From UBA7359 sp041689615 (lineage in GTDB: Bacteria; Pseudomonadota; Gammaproteobacteria; Eutrophobiales; Eutrophobiaceae): DNA of 64,000 nucleotides. Below the pieces are notes generated by a model. The model was not told where the DNA came from and made no database searches. It worked only from the letters and a program-made list of their open reading frames with translations. The translations under genes and the position numbers were made by a program. Numbering within the stretch: position 1 is the stretch's first letter; each line of letters starts with the position of its first letter. Shown one piece after another: positions 8,628 through 18,128 of this stretch. The stretch covers positions 186,001 to 250,000 of the forward strand of contig JBDNFW010000033.1 in assembly GCA_041689615.1 (NCBI GenBank), written 5' to 3'.

Positions 8628-10556
8628 TTAAATATTTTCCTTAAACAGTTTTATATTAGAGTTACTCTTGGCATTTCTAATAAACTGTTGCCATTCATTT
8701 GTGCCGCGAGTTCGTCGTATTTCAAGATCCGTTGATTTTCTAATGTTGTCATCTTCAGCAACTTCACCATCATGAACCGCTGTCACAATAATAATTGAGT
8801 AGTCACCACTTCCCAAACGATTACTGGTAACGGTTGGCTTGTCCGCAGGAATACCTGTCTGGAATGCATTACGTAAAACGGATCGATTAACATTAACATC
8901 ATCCCGTTTTGCTTTTTCAGCTGTCATCCATTCAAGCTTTACTTCGCTCGTTACTGAGTCTGTAGTAGCACCAGATTCAAGTTGTTGAACAATCGCAGTA
9001 CTGGCTTCTTTTATTTTCTCAGCTGCTTGATCAATTCTAATAGCAGCTATTACTTCATCACGTACATCTTCTAATGCTTTAGTTTTAGCAACCTGATGTT
9101 CCAATACTCTTAAAACAACAATATGATTATCTGATAACTCTATCGCATCACTGTTTAGAGCTGAACTAATTAACTCTTCATTAAAACTGCTGGCAATAAT
9201 CTGCGGCTTAGATAAGACACCTTCTGTTTCGCTATTACGACTGAAAAAATCTGTCTCAATTATTTCTTTATCTATCGCTTCGGCCGCCATTTCAAGAGTA
9301 TCTGAATGTTCGAAACTTAAATTGGTTAATTGATCTGATAATTCAAAAAATTGTAATTCAGCCTGTGATTGCTTGTAATCATGCGCTACTTGTTCGGCTA
9401 CTTTTTCAAAGACATTTTTTGGTCCGCCTCTAACTTCACCTACTTTAACAATATTGAATCCTCTCTTGGTTTCAATCACTTCACTGACTGCGCCTTCATC
9501 CGAATTAAACAGAAATTCATCGATTTCTTCATCCAGAATACCTTTAGTCATAAAAGTATTTTCACTAAATTGTAGTGCTCCTGCTCCTTCTTCAGTAAAT
9601 TTTCCTATTACTTCTTCAAAGTTTTTTCCATCTTTAACCAAAGCTAAGGCTGATTCAATAACTGTTTTAGCTTTTGCCTTTTCTTCATCAGTTGCTTCTA
9701 TAAGCTTTTTATCAGCATCTTCTTTTGAGGTTTGGATAAACAATTTAGTAACTGATCGTTGTTCAACAACATCATAATTATCTTTATTGTCGTTATAATA
9801 TGCACGTAAGCTTTCTTCATCCGCTTCTATTGTGTTTGCCAATTCATTTACATCAAGTTCCAGATATGCAATTTTAACTTTCTCTGGATCAGCAAATTCT
9901 GCAGGATTAGCTTTATAAAAAGCTTCAACCTGAGCTTCATCAATTTCAATTGTTTCGTCAATAAATGACGCTAGACTCAGTGTCGTATAGGTCAAGTCAC
10001 GAGTTTGCGACTTAAGTCGAAGAGCGCCTTCTAATTCTGAATCCAATACAAAAAGACTGTCGGATAGACCTGCCTGTAATTGTTCGGATAATAAATCCAT
10101 ACGAAGCTGAGCTTCAAAATAAACTGGATCCATCCCCATACTACTGACAGCACGTTCATACTTAAGGCGGTCAAAACCTTTTTCGCCTTTAAAAAACTCG
10201 AGATTTTTAATTGTATCGACAACTTTTATGTTGGTGACACGTAAACCGTTATCTTTAATAATTTGATTGACCACTTCTGTATCAACCAGTTTTTGTAAAG
10301 TTTGTTCTTTAACAAACTCCTCTTCTTCCAAAGACAACGCATCGCCACCCAGAACAGATTGCATTTGTTGACGGAGAGTATAAAAAGCTCGTTGAAATGC
10401 CTGATATTTAATTTCGGAACCATTAACAGTAGCAACAGAAATATCGCTACCCCCAAAATAAGAACTCACTCCCCAAAAGGCAAATGAAATAATTAAAGCG
10501 CCAACGATAATACCGGCGATCCAACCTGAAGCTTTATCTCTTATTGTTCCTAACAT
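8628..10556 (-). CDS. ppiD: Peptidyl-prolyl isomerase / periplasmic chaperone PpiD
   Basis: A 642-residue periplasmic folding factor fixed in the inner membrane by an N-terminal helix (IAGIIVGALIISFAFWGVSS, residues 13-32), as in PpiD. SurA-like N-domain helices follow, then a parvulin-type rotamase domain (about residues 260-370) bounded by VEQRSVTKLFIQTS and RGFNIVKVGEV, and a C-terminal chaperone half. PpiD acts near the SecYEG exit on newly exported proteins. It follows hupB and two tRNAs, the order hupB-ppiD seen in many gammaproteobacteria. Parvulin domains of PpiD are often catalytically weak; activity here cannot be judged. Confidence 0.94.
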   Translation of the reverse strand: MLGTIRDKASGWIAGIIVGALIISFAFWGVSSYFGGSDISVATVNGSEIKYQAFQRAFYTLRQQMQSVLGGDALSLEEEEFVKEQTLQKLVDTEVVNQIIKDNGLRVTNIKVVDTIKNLEFFKGEKGFDRLKYERAVSSMGMDPVYFEAQLRMDLLSEQLQAGLSDSLFVLDSELEGALRLKSQTRDLTYTTLSLASFIDETIEIDEAQVEAFYKANPAEFADPEKVKIAYLELDVNELANTIEADEESLRAYYNDNKDNYDVVEQRSVTKLFIQTSKEDADKKLIEATDEEKAKAKTVIESALALVKDGKNFEEVIGKFTEEGAGALQFSENTFMTKGILDEEIDEFLFNSDEGAVSEVIETKRGFNIVKVGEVRGGPKNVFEKVAEQVAHDYKQSQAELQFFELSDQLTNLSFEHSDTLEMAAEAIDKEIIETDFFSRNSETEGVLSKPQIIASSFNEELISSALNSDAIELSDNHIVVLRVLEHQVAKTKALEDVRDEVIAAIRIDQAAEKIKEASTAIVQQLESGATTDSVTSEVKLEWMTAEKAKRDDVNVNRSVLRNAFQTGIPADKPTVTSNRLGSGDYSIIIVTAVHDGEVAEDDNIRKSTDLEIRRTRGTNEWQQFIRNAKSNSNIKLFKENI

Positions 10557-10631
10557 GACATACTCAACTTTTACTTATGTTTGAAATTAAAACGGGCATA
10601 TCACTCTAGATGATACACCCGAAATATATGT

Positions 10632-10708
10632 TGGCGGAGTGGACGGGACTCGAACCCGCGACCCCCGGCGTGACAGGCCGGTATTCTAACCAACTGAACT
10701 ACCACTCC
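10632..10708 (-). tRNA. tRNA-Asp (GTC)
   Basis: A full cloverleaf on the minus strand: acceptor GGAGTGG pairs with CCACTCC, the anticodon arm reads CCGGC-CTGTCAC-GCCGG with anticodon GTC, and the T-arm has GGTTCGAGTCC. CCA is encoded. It lies between hupB and ppiD with tRNA-Val upstream. Confidence 0.97.
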
Positions 10709-10740
10709 GGAGTGTGTTCTGTATTCTTAATTTTTAAACT

Positions 10741-10816
10741 TGGTGGGTGCTGAGGGATTCGAACCCCCGACCTACGCCGTGTAAAGGCGACGCTCTACCA
10801 ACTGAGCTAAGCACCC
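10741..10816 (-). tRNA. tRNA-Val (TAC)
   Basis: Minus-strand cloverleaf: acceptor GGGTGCT pairs with AGCACCC, the D-arm has TAGCTCAGTTGGTAGAGC, the anticodon loop TTTACAC gives anticodon TAC, and the T-loop is GGTTCGAATCC. CCA is encoded. It sits 10 bases after hupB and just before tRNA-Asp. Confidence 0.97.
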
Positions 10817-10826
10817 CAAGGGCGCG

Positions 10827-11099
10827 CTAGTTTATGGCATCCTTGAGAGCTTTTCCAGCTTTAAAACCAGGAACTTTAGAAGCCTTAATTTTAATTGCTT
10901 CGCCTGTTCTTGGGTTGCGACCTGTACGTGCTGCACGCTTACGAACTGAGAATGTACCAAATCCAACTAAAGTAACAGTGTCACCCTTTTTGAGAGCTTT
11001 TGTTATTGCTTCAATTGCTGCATCTAATGCTCTACCTGCAGCAGCTTTAGAAATATCAGCAGATTCTGCGACAGCATCGATAAGTTCAGCTTTATTCAT
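10827..11099 (-). CDS. hupB: DNA-binding protein HU, beta-type
   Basis: A 90-residue histone-like protein that bends and compacts DNA as a dimer. It begins MNKAELIDAVAESADISKAA, carries the dimer core GDTVTLVGFGTFSVRKRAAR, and the DNA-clamping arm motif GRNPRTGEAIKI with the Pro that inserts between base pairs. The length is exactly that of HU. It lies downstream of lon on the same strand, with two tRNAs and ppiD after it, the common gammaproteobacterial arrangement. Confidence 0.97.
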   Translation of the reverse strand: MNKAELIDAVAESADISKAAAGRALDAAIEAITKALKKGDTVTLVGFGTFSVRKRAARTGRNPRTGEAIKIKASKVPGFKAGKALKDAIN

Positions 11100-11256
11100 A
11101 ATAATGATTCCCCTTGTTAATTTGTTTCCTCAAGAACAGTTGACGTGTACTGGAGAGGTTGTTTTGGTTTTTATGACCCCATATCTATTAGCGCTAGATT
11201 TATACCAAGAGCTGAAATATGCGTCAAGCAATGGTTTTAAACAGACTTAAAAAAAA

Positions 11257-13665
11257 CTAATGCGGACGAATCAAATCGTTTTTGCCCTTTCCTATTGCTT
11301 CTTCTGATTTGACTATATCAGATTTTGACTGGTTTTTGGCACTTGGCTTTGGCATTTTTTCCAAAGCCACTTCAAGTACTTCATCGATCCATCTGACTGG
11401 TCGAATATCAAGATTTTGTTTTATATTTTTTGGTATCTCGGATAATTCTCGATCATTCTCGTAAGGTATTAATACTGTTTCAATTCCGCCTCTTAAAGCT
11501 GCAAGTAATTTTTCTTTTAATCCACCAATAGGCAACACTTCTCCACGAAGTGTAATTTCACCGGTCATGGCAACACTGGATTTTACCGGAATCTTACATA
11601 TCGCCGATACCAGCGCAGTACACATGCCAACGCCGGCACTTGGACCATCTTTCGGTGTAGCTCCTTCAGGGACATGGATATGAAAATCTTGATTTTTGTA
11701 AAATTCAGGATCAATTCCAAGAATTTCACTGCGACTACGAACAACCGTCATCGCCGCCTCAATTGATTCCTGCATCACTTCACCTAATTTACCAGTACGC
11801 GTAATCTTACCTTTACCATCGACCATTGCTGCTTCGATAGTAAGTAGTTCACCGCCCACTTCAGTCCACGCGAGTCCAGTAACCTGGCCAACACGGTTTT
11901 CTTCTTCCGCTTTACCATAACGAAATCGTTTAACGCCTAATAAAGACTCCAGTTTTTTCTGAGTGATTACAATGCCTTTATCTGTCGGCTTAAGCAGAAT
12001 TTGTTTAACAATTTTTCTGCATATATTTGCGATTTCGCGTTCAAGACTCCGAACACCTGCTTCTCGTGAGTAATAACGAATAATATCGCGAATAGCACTT
12101 TCACGAATAACAACCTCACCTTTTTTTAAACCATTGCGTTCAAACTGTTTAGGGACAAGATAACGTTTTGCAATATTTATTTTTTCATCTTCGGTATAAC
12201 CAGACAGTCGAATAATTTCCATTCGATCTAATAATGGGCTGGGAATATTTAAGCTATTAGCCGTTGTCACAAACATTACTTCTGACAAGTCATAATCAAC
12301 TTCGAGATAGTGATCGTTAAACGTACTGTTTTGTTCCGGATCAAGAACTTCCAGTAATGCTGAAGCAGGATCGCCACGCGAATCCATTGCCATTTTATCA
12401 ATTTCGTCTAGTAAAAAGAGTGGATTTTTCTTACCCACTTTTGACATACCCTGAACAATTTTTCCTGGCATAGACCCAATATAAGTTCGACGATGACCAC
12501 GGATTTCTGCTTCATCACGTACACCACCGAGTGACATACGAACAAATTTACGATTAGTTGCTCTCGCTATAGAACGACCCAATGAAGTCTTACCAACACC
12601 AGGAGGACCAACCAAACATAAAATGGGGCCTCTCATTTTTTTAACACGTTGTTGTACCGCTAAATATTCGAGAATACGTTCTTTAACCTTTTCCAGGCCA
12701 TAATGGTCTTCTTCAAGAATCTCTTCTGCTTTTTTAATTTCTTGCGATACTTTACTGCGCTTTTTCCATGGCACGCCAACGAGCCAATCAATATAATTAC
12801 GAACAACCGTTGCCTCAGCAGACATTGGCGACATCATTTTTAGTTTATTTAATTCTGACTCTGCTTTTTCTTTAGCTTCTTTATGCATCCCCGCTTTTTC
12901 AATTTTTCCAGCGAGCTCTTCAATCTCATTAGGAACATCATCCATTTCTCCTAATTCTTTCTGTATCGCTTTCATCTGTTCATTCAGATAATACTCGCGC
13001 TGACTTTTTTCCATTTGTGACTTAACTCGTCCACGAATTCGTTTTTCAACCTGCAACAAATCAATTTCCGACTCCATCAAATGAATAAGATGTTCTAGTC
13101 GTTCTTTAATATCAATAATTTCAAGAACATGTTGCTTCTCTTCAATCTTAATCGACATGTGTGCCGCAATGGTATCGGCAAGGCGACTGGCATCATCAAT
13201 ACTTGCCAGTGAAGAAATGATTTCGGGAGGCACTTTCTTATTTAATTTCACATACTGTTCAAACTGATTCATTGCCGAACGTGCATGAACATCCATCTCC
13301 TGCTCATCAACGACATTTGCTTCAAGCAACTCAACATCAGCAACAAACATTCCATCAACTTCTTTATAATCTTTTATGCTTGCTCTTGCAGTTCCTTCGA
13401 CTAACACTTTTATTGTGCCATCAGGTAGTTTTAATAACTGAAGAATATTTGCCATTGTTCCTATGTCATAAGTTTCATCCTGACCAGGATCATCTTCTGC
13501 AGCACTTTTTTGAGCAACTAGCAGAATTTGTTTATTGCCTTCCATTGCCTTATCCAGGGCTTTGATGGATTTTTCTCGACCGACAAACAAAGGGATAACC
13601 ATATGCGGATAAACAACAACATCGCGTAGCGGTAGTACAGGAAGAGCTTCAGTTTCTTGTGTCAT
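11257..13665 (-). CDS. lon: ATP-dependent protease Lon
   Basis: An 802-residue bacterial (type A) Lon. It has an N-terminal substrate-recognition domain (about 1-200), a coiled-coil helical region, an AAA+ module with Walker A GPPGVGKTS and Walker B LFLLDEID, and a C-terminal peptidase domain. The catalytic dyad is Ser676 (in KDGPSAGVGMC) and Lys719 (in GGLKEK). Lon degrades misfolded and short-lived regulatory proteins in the cytoplasm. A lysine/serine-rich tail of about 30 residues follows the peptidase domain. It lies between clpX and hupB, and a heat-shock-type promoter is visible upstream (13725-13752). Confidence 0.98.
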   Translation of the reverse strand: MTQETEALPVLPLRDVVVYPHMVIPLFVGREKSIKALDKAMEGNKQILLVAQKSAAEDDPGQDETYDIGTMANILQLLKLPDGTIKVLVEGTARASIKDYKEVDGMFVADVELLEANVVDEQEMDVHARSAMNQFEQYVKLNKKVPPEIISSLASIDDASRLADTIAAHMSIKIEEKQHVLEIIDIKERLEHLIHLMESEIDLLQVEKRIRGRVKSQMEKSQREYYLNEQMKAIQKELGEMDDVPNEIEELAGKIEKAGMHKEAKEKAESELNKLKMMSPMSAEATVVRNYIDWLVGVPWKKRSKVSQEIKKAEEILEEDHYGLEKVKERILEYLAVQQRVKKMRGPILCLVGPPGVGKTSLGRSIARATNRKFVRMSLGGVRDEAEIRGHRRTYIGSMPGKIVQGMSKVGKKNPLFLLDEIDKMAMDSRGDPASALLEVLDPEQNSTFNDHYLEVDYDLSEVMFVTTANSLNIPSPLLDRMEIIRLSGYTEDEKINIAKRYLVPKQFERNGLKKGEVVIRESAIRDIIRYYSREAGVRSLEREIANICRKIVKQILLKPTDKGIVITQKKLESLLGVKRFRYGKAEEENRVGQVTGLAWTEVGGELLTIEAAMVDGKGKITRTGKLGEVMQESIEAAMTVVRSRSEILGIDPEFYKNQDFHIHVPEGATPKDGPSAGVGMCTALVSAICKIPVKSSVAMTGEITLRGEVLPIGGLKEKLLAALRGGIETVLIPYENDRELSEIPKNIKQNLDIRPVRWIDEVLEVALEKMPKPSAKNQSKSDIVKSEEAIGKGKNDLIRPH

Positions 13666-13724
13666 AAAAACCTTTTAATTAATTTTCTGTTCTTTTTAGA
13701 GAGCTTAAGTATATCTTCTTCTTA

Positions 13725-13752
13725 ATATTGTGACTTAATTATCTCTTTCAAG
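13725..13752 (-). promoter_or_regulatory. Candidate sigma-32 (heat shock) promoter of lon
   Basis: In the lon-clpX space, read on the minus strand, the -35 box CTTGAA (13752-13747) is followed after 14 bases by CACAATAT (13732-13725). The E. coli sigma-32 consensus is CTTGAA, a 13-15 base spacer and CCCCATNT. The -35 box is perfect and the -10 box agrees at most fixed positions. Lon is a heat-shock gene in E. coli, which makes the match plausible. Not shown by experiment. Confidence 0.5.
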
Positions 13753-13810
13753 AGGGCATTAGTTGTCATTCATGAATCATGCAACTAAATGACAGGAAAA
13801 ACGGAAAATG

Positions 13811-15091
13811 CTATTCGGATGCCACCTTTGACATTTCTGAGCCCTCATAAATCATCAACGGTTCAGATTCACCGTTAATCACACCTTCATCAATAACTAC
13901 TTTGGTAACACCATCCATTGAGGGTAAATCATACATTGTATCAAGCAACACATTTTCCATTATTGAACGTAGACCTCGAGCACCTGTTTTTCGCTCCATT
14001 GATTTTTTAGCAACGGCACGTAATGCATCATCGCGAAACTCTAAATCACAACCTTCCATGTCAAATAGTCGAGTATATTGCTTGGTGATTGCATTTTTAG
14101 GTTCAAGTAATATTTGTAACAATTGCTCTTCATCAAGTTCTGATAAAGTTGCTGCTACCGGCAAACGTCCAACAAATTCCGGAATCAGTCCATATTTAAT
14201 CAGATCTTCAGGTTCAACAGTGTGAATTACTTCACTGATACTCTTCTTATCATCTTTGCCTTTTATTTCAGCAGAAAAACCAATTCCGCCTTTTTCAGAT
14301 CGTTCTCGAATGATGCGATCTAAACCAGCAAAGGCACCACCACAAATAAATAAAATATTTGCTGTATTTACTTGTAAAAATTCTTGCTGAGGATGTTTGC
14401 GTCCACCTTGTGGAGGAACAGAAGCAATCGTTCCTTCAATCAGTTTTAATAGCGCTTGTTGTACGCCTTCACCGGAAACATCACGGGTAATGGAAGGGTT
14501 GTCCGACTTACGTGAAATTTTGTCGATTTCATCAATATACACAATACCAGTTTGTGCTTTATCAACATCGTAATCACATTTTTGCAGTAGTTTTTGAATG
14601 ATGTTTTCAACATCTTCACCAACATAACCTGCTTCGGTTAAGGTTGTTGCATCAGCGATTGTAAACGGCACATTAAGTAAGCGCGCCATTGTTTCAGCCA
14701 GAAGCGTTTTACCACTACCGGTCGGTCCAATCAGCAGAACATTACTTTTAGATAACTCAACATCAGATTTCTTGAAACCTTGTTCCAAACGTTTGTAATG
14801 ATTGTATACAGCTACAGAAAGAATCTTCTTGGCTTTCTCTTGGCCAATAACGTATTCATCAAGAATATGCTTAATTTCATGAGGAGTAGGCAGCGCTGTT
14901 CCAACACCTGTAACTGATTTTTCCTGAATTTCTTCACGAATAATGTCATTACACAACTCGACACATTCGTCACAGATAAAAACAGAAGGACCCGCAATCA
15001 GTTTCCTGACTTCATGTTGGCTCTTACCACAGAAGGAACAATATAATAGACGATCTCCATCGCCGTTTTTACCCTCTTTATTATCAGCCAT
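13811..15091 (-). CDS. clpX: ATP-dependent Clp protease ATP-binding subunit ClpX
   Basis: A 426-residue AAA+ unfoldase that recognises tagged proteins and threads them into ClpP. The N-terminal zinc-binding domain has CSFCGKS and CDECVELC (four Cys, about residues 19-47). The ATPase carries Walker A GPTGSGKTLLA, Walker B VYIDEIDK, and the RKH pore loop in GGRKHPQQEF that contacts ssrA-type tags. The C-terminal domain (RKTGARGLRSIMENVLLDTM) is complete. It lies 43 bases after clpP on the same strand, so tig-clpP-clpX probably form one transcription unit with lon after it. Confidence 0.98.
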   Translation of the reverse strand: MADNKEGKNGDGDRLLYCSFCGKSQHEVRKLIAGPSVFICDECVELCNDIIREEIQEKSVTGVGTALPTPHEIKHILDEYVIGQEKAKKILSVAVYNHYKRLEQGFKKSDVELSKSNVLLIGPTGSGKTLLAETMARLLNVPFTIADATTLTEAGYVGEDVENIIQKLLQKCDYDVDKAQTGIVYIDEIDKISRKSDNPSITRDVSGEGVQQALLKLIEGTIASVPPQGGRKHPQQEFLQVNTANILFICGGAFAGLDRIIRERSEKGGIGFSAEIKGKDDKKSISEVIHTVEPEDLIKYGLIPEFVGRLPVAATLSELDEEQLLQILLEPKNAITKQYTRLFDMEGCDLEFRDDALRAVAKKSMERKTGARGLRSIMENVLLDTMYDLPSMDGVTKVVIDEGVINGESEPLMIYEGSEMSKVASE

Positions 15092-15134
15092 TAGTTACTC
15101 CTGACAGTTTTATACAATCGAACATATTATATGA

Positions 15135-15785
15135 TTATTTCTCTGTTTCTTTTTTCTTATCTTTAGGTAAATTTGATCTTTCATTTAATACACTATCAAT
15201 TAAACCATAATCTTTTGCAGCTTCTGCACTCATAAAATTATCACGATCAGTGTCCTTTTGAATTGTTTCTATTGATTGTCCAGTATGCTTAGCAAGGATA
15301 TGATTTAGACGATCACGAACGAATAAAATTTCACGTGCATGGATATCAATATCAGTTGCCTGCCCCTGAAAACCGCCTAATGGTTGATGGATCATGACAC
15401 GAGAATGAGGCAGGCTGTATCGTTTCCCTTTTTCGCCACCTGCCAGCAATAGCGAACCCATGCTAGCCGCTTGACCAAGACACATGGTGCTCACATCTGG
15501 TTTTATAAACTGCATAGTATCGTAGATACTTAAACCTGCCGTGACTGAACCACCGGGAGAATTGATATAAAAATGGATATCTTTATCGGGATTTTCTGAT
15601 TCTAGAAAAAGAAGTTGCGCAACAATTATATTTGCAACGTTGTCTTCTACAGGCCCCACCAAAAAGATGATGCGTTCTTTAAGAAGTCGAGAATAGATAT
15701 CATAGGACCTTTCGCCCCTTGACGTCTGTTCAACGACCATTGGCACCAAATTTAGTGCTTGAGTTTCATTGTTATTCATAGTCAT
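15135..15785 (-). CDS. clpP: ATP-dependent Clp protease proteolytic subunit ClpP
   Basis: A 216-residue serine peptidase that forms the 14-subunit Clp chamber. The catalytic triad is Ser108 (GQAASMGS), His133 (MIHQPLGG) and Asp182 (DTDRDNFM), with the same spacing as in E. coli. The oxyanion and substrate strand FYINSPGGSVTAG is intact. The N-terminus (MTMNNNETQALNLVPMVVEQ) holds a short propeptide as in other gammaproteobacteria. The gene lies between tig (27 bases upstream) and clpX. Confidence 0.98.
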   Translation of the reverse strand: MTMNNNETQALNLVPMVVEQTSRGERSYDIYSRLLKERIIFLVGPVEDNVANIIVAQLLFLESENPDKDIHFYINSPGGSVTAGLSIYDTMQFIKPDVSTMCLGQAASMGSLLLAGGEKGKRYSLPHSRVMIHQPLGGFQGQATDIDIHAREILFVRDRLNHILAKHTGQSIETIQKDTDRDNFMSAEAAKDYGLIDSVLNERSNLPKDKKKETEK

Positions 15786-15812
15786 CCATATCGGACAATA
15801 GCTGCAATAACT

Positions 15813-17129
15813 TTAGACTGCAGTCTGCCCTTTATTCATTATTTCGTCAAACGTACATGCTTTGTCTGTGACGTTCGCATGCGCCAATACCCAGTCAACA
15901 ACACCATCTTCCAAGGCCAATGCTTCGACTTCAGCCAGATTTTTTTGATCTGAATAATACCAATTTACCACCGAATTCGGATCTTCGTAACCCGAAGCCG
16001 CTTGTTCTATCATTCCTCTAACTTTTGCTGGATCCGCTTTTAATTCATTTTGCTTGATAATTTCACCAACAATCAGTTGCAAGGAAACACGTTTTTCAGC
16101 TTGTTCTGTAAATAAAGAAGCATCTGCGCCACCAATTGCGCCACTATCTAACCCCTGTTGTTTAAGTCTATCTTCCAACTCGTGTTTAACACGATGCTGT
16201 TCATTCGCAACCAATGCCTGAGGAAGTTCAACATCATTTGCCTCGCGAAGTGCTTCAAAAACCTTGTCTTTTAATTGGCGGCGTAGCGTTAATTCAACTT
16301 CGCGTTCCATGTTCCGTCTGATCTCGGCGTTAAAGGTTTCATCTTTACCATCTTTCACACCAAATTGTTCCATAAAACTTGCATCAATTTTCGGTAAAAC
16401 AGTTTCGTTAACTAAATTCACTTTAACTTTGAATTCGGTCTGCTTGCCTTTTAATGCTTCATTTCCGTATTCATCCGGAAACTTCAGATCCAGAGACACT
16501 TCATCACCGGCTGATTTTCCAACAAGTCCCTCTTCAAAGCCTTCAATAAAATTTTTCGATCCTAATTCAAGATCATGGTTTTCAGCTTTTCCACCTTCAA
16601 AGGCCGCACCATCGATAAAACCTTCAAAATTAATATTGATAATATCGCCTTCTTTAGCTGCTCTTTCGACCGGTTTTAATTCACGACGTTGTTTACGTAG
16701 CATTTCAATCATGCCTGAGACATCCTTTTCAGATACCTCACATACTGATTTCTCCACTTTTATCTCGGTCATAGGTTTGAGCGTCACTTCAGGATAAATT
16801 TCAAAAATAGCGGTATAGGCTAGATCCTTCCCCACTTCATCATTCAATTCATCAATTCTGGGCTGACCAGCAGGCCTTAAGCTTTCCTGATTAATTGCTT
16901 CATAAAGACTGGACTGAACCAATTCACCGACAACTTCTTTCCGTACCTGATCACCATATCGCCCTTGAATCACTTTCAGCGGCACCTTTCCAGGGCGAAA
17001 ACCCTGAATTTTTGTCGTTTTAACCATGTTTTGCAGGCGATTGCTCACAGCTGAGCTGATTTGATCTTCTGGCAACTCCACACGAACTTTGCGTTCAAGT
17101 GCACTGGTACTTTCTACTGATACTTGCAT
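15813..17129 (-). CDS. tig: Trigger factor (ribosome-associated chaperone/prolyl isomerase)
   Basis: About 438 residues. The ribosome-docking motif GFRPGKVP is present near residue 45, the FKBP-like isomerase domain at about 150-245 (GDIININFEGFIDGAAFEGG, later GFEEGLVGK), and the chaperone arms fill the C-terminal half. I chose the ATG at 17129 (MQVSVESTSALERKVRV) because trigger factors start MQVS; a start at 17147 would add six residues (MRLIKR). Trigger factor binds nascent chains at the ribosome exit. It heads the tig-clpP-clpX group. Confidence 0.96.
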   Translation of the reverse strand: MQVSVESTSALERKVRVELPEDQISSAVSNRLQNMVKTTKIQGFRPGKVPLKVIQGRYGDQVRKEVVGELVQSSLYEAINQESLRPAGQPRIDELNDEVGKDLAYTAIFEIYPEVTLKPMTEIKVEKSVCEVSEKDVSGMIEMLRKQRRELKPVERAAKEGDIININFEGFIDGAAFEGGKAENHDLELGSKNFIEGFEEGLVGKSAGDEVSLDLKFPDEYGNEALKGKQTEFKVKVNLVNETVLPKIDASFMEQFGVKDGKDETFNAEIRRNMEREVELTLRRQLKDKVFEALREANDVELPQALVANEQHRVKHELEDRLKQQGLDSGAIGGADASLFTEQAEKRVSLQLIVGEIIKQNELKADPAKVRGMIEQAASGYEDPNSVVNWYYSDQKNLAEVEALALEDGVVDWVLAHANVTDKACTFDEIMNKGQTAV

Positions 17130-17166
17130 CCTTTTAATCAACCTCAAATATTAAATAAATCAATAT

Positions 17167-17208
17167 CTTAACTGCCATTTCTTTGATTTAGAAAACAAAG
17201 CAGTTAAG
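17167..17208 (-). terminator. Hairpin between tRNA-Leu and tig
   Basis: A 9-base perfect stem, CTTAACTGC at 17167-17175 with GCAGTTAAG at 17200-17208, and a smaller inner pairing. It lies between the tRNA-Leu end and the tig start. There is no clean U-tract after it, so it may be an RNA-end or processing structure and not a strong terminator. Confidence 0.4.
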
Positions 17209-17218
17209 ACATTATAAA

Positions 17219-17303
<85 letters not shown>

Positions 17304-17455
17304 ATGATATTTGGCTCAAGAAACAATTGTTGCTGTTTCTTTGATTTTAGTTAAGCACAAACCGTTCCGTTAATACTCTTTAAAATATAATTATATTTCA
17401 GTTATTAACCAATGGTTTATGTTAGTGAATCTAGGTGGGATAAACAATAACGTTT

Positions 17456-17728
17456 TTAAAAACATTCTTCAGCAAATGATTTACAAACTCGCCTACAATT
17501 CCGACTACCCGTTCTAGGGTTAAGTATACAGTCTTCCCCCCACTTATCACATACTGTCAGGCATTTTTTCTCGTCTGCTTTATCATAATCATCTGGTAAC
17601 AATAACTCACCATCTAATGGTTTAACGCTACGCGCATCATCATCTTCTGAATAAACAGGAGCAGATACTGACAATGTAAACACCATCAATACCGCAATCA
17701 AACTATAAGTTAATTTATTATATGTCAT
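17456..17728 (-). CDS. Small secreted cysteine-rich protein, function unknown
   Basis: A 90-residue protein that I do not recognise. A signal peptide (about residues 1-27, with hydrophobic LTYSLIAVLMVFTLSVSAP) is followed by an acidic stretch and a cysteine-rich tail. The six cysteines (56, 60, 67, 78, 82, 89) form two copies of C-x3-C-x6-C separated by ten residues, suggesting a small disulphide-bonded or metal-binding domain made of two helical hairpins. A good start region and codon use support a real gene. It lies alone between tRNA-Leu and tRNA-Lys. Periplasmic or secreted location is inferred. Confidence 0.7.
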   Translation of the reverse strand: MTYNKLTYSLIAVLMVFTLSVSAPVYSEDDDARSVKPLDGELLLPDDYDKADEKKCLTVCDKWGEDCILNPRTGSRNCRRVCKSFAEECF

Positions 17729-17864
17729 ATTTTTTTAGACAGTTATTCCTGCTTATGTTCCATCGATAGACGTTATTGTAATGTTTAATATTATTCTGTC
17801 ACCTATATCCAGAATAAATCACAAATAAACATTAAGTTCTATTGATGTCGAGAAAGAATAATAG

Positions 17865-17937
17865 TGAGCCGTGTAGGGGTCGAACCTACGACCTTGGGAT
17901 TAAGAGTCCCCTGCTCTACCAGCTGAGCTAACGGCCC
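17865..17937 (-). tRNA. tRNA-Lys (CTT)
   Basis: Minus strand: acceptor GGGCCGT pairs with ACGGCTC, the anticodon loop is CTCTTAA with anticodon CTT, and the T-loop is GGTTCGACCCC. CCA is not encoded (the next bases are CTA), unlike the other tRNAs in this cluster. Confidence 0.94.
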
Positions 17938-17941
17938 GAAA

Positions 17942-18018
17942 TGGGGTGAACGATGGGACTCGAACCCACGACGACCGGAATCACAATCCGGGGCTCTACC
18001 AACTGAGCTACGCTCACC
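17942..18018 (-). tRNA. tRNA-His (GTG)
   Basis: Minus strand: acceptor GGTGAGC pairs with GTTCACC, the anticodon loop is TTGTGAT with anticodon GTG, and the T-loop is GGTTCGAGTCC. CCA is encoded. It sits between tRNA-Lys and the interrupted tRNA-Arg. Confidence 0.96.
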
Positions 18019-18128
18019 ATAAATCAGGTGTTTCTTTGTCGCATTAAAACAGTTTTCTCATTTCTGATGCAAACCAATTTAGAAATTGGCGCGCCTGAGA
18101 GGAATCGAACCTCTAACCCCCGGCTTAG

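Noticed and set aside
10834..11250. A 138-codon frame antisense to hupB
   Set aside because: The hupB gene on the other strand is certain; the antisense product is Ala/Leu/Pro-rich reading of HU codons.
16264..16797. A 177-codon open frame antisense to tig
   Set aside because: Its product is a Ser/Phe/Pro-rich shadow of the trigger factor coding strand and has no domain or ribosome binding site.
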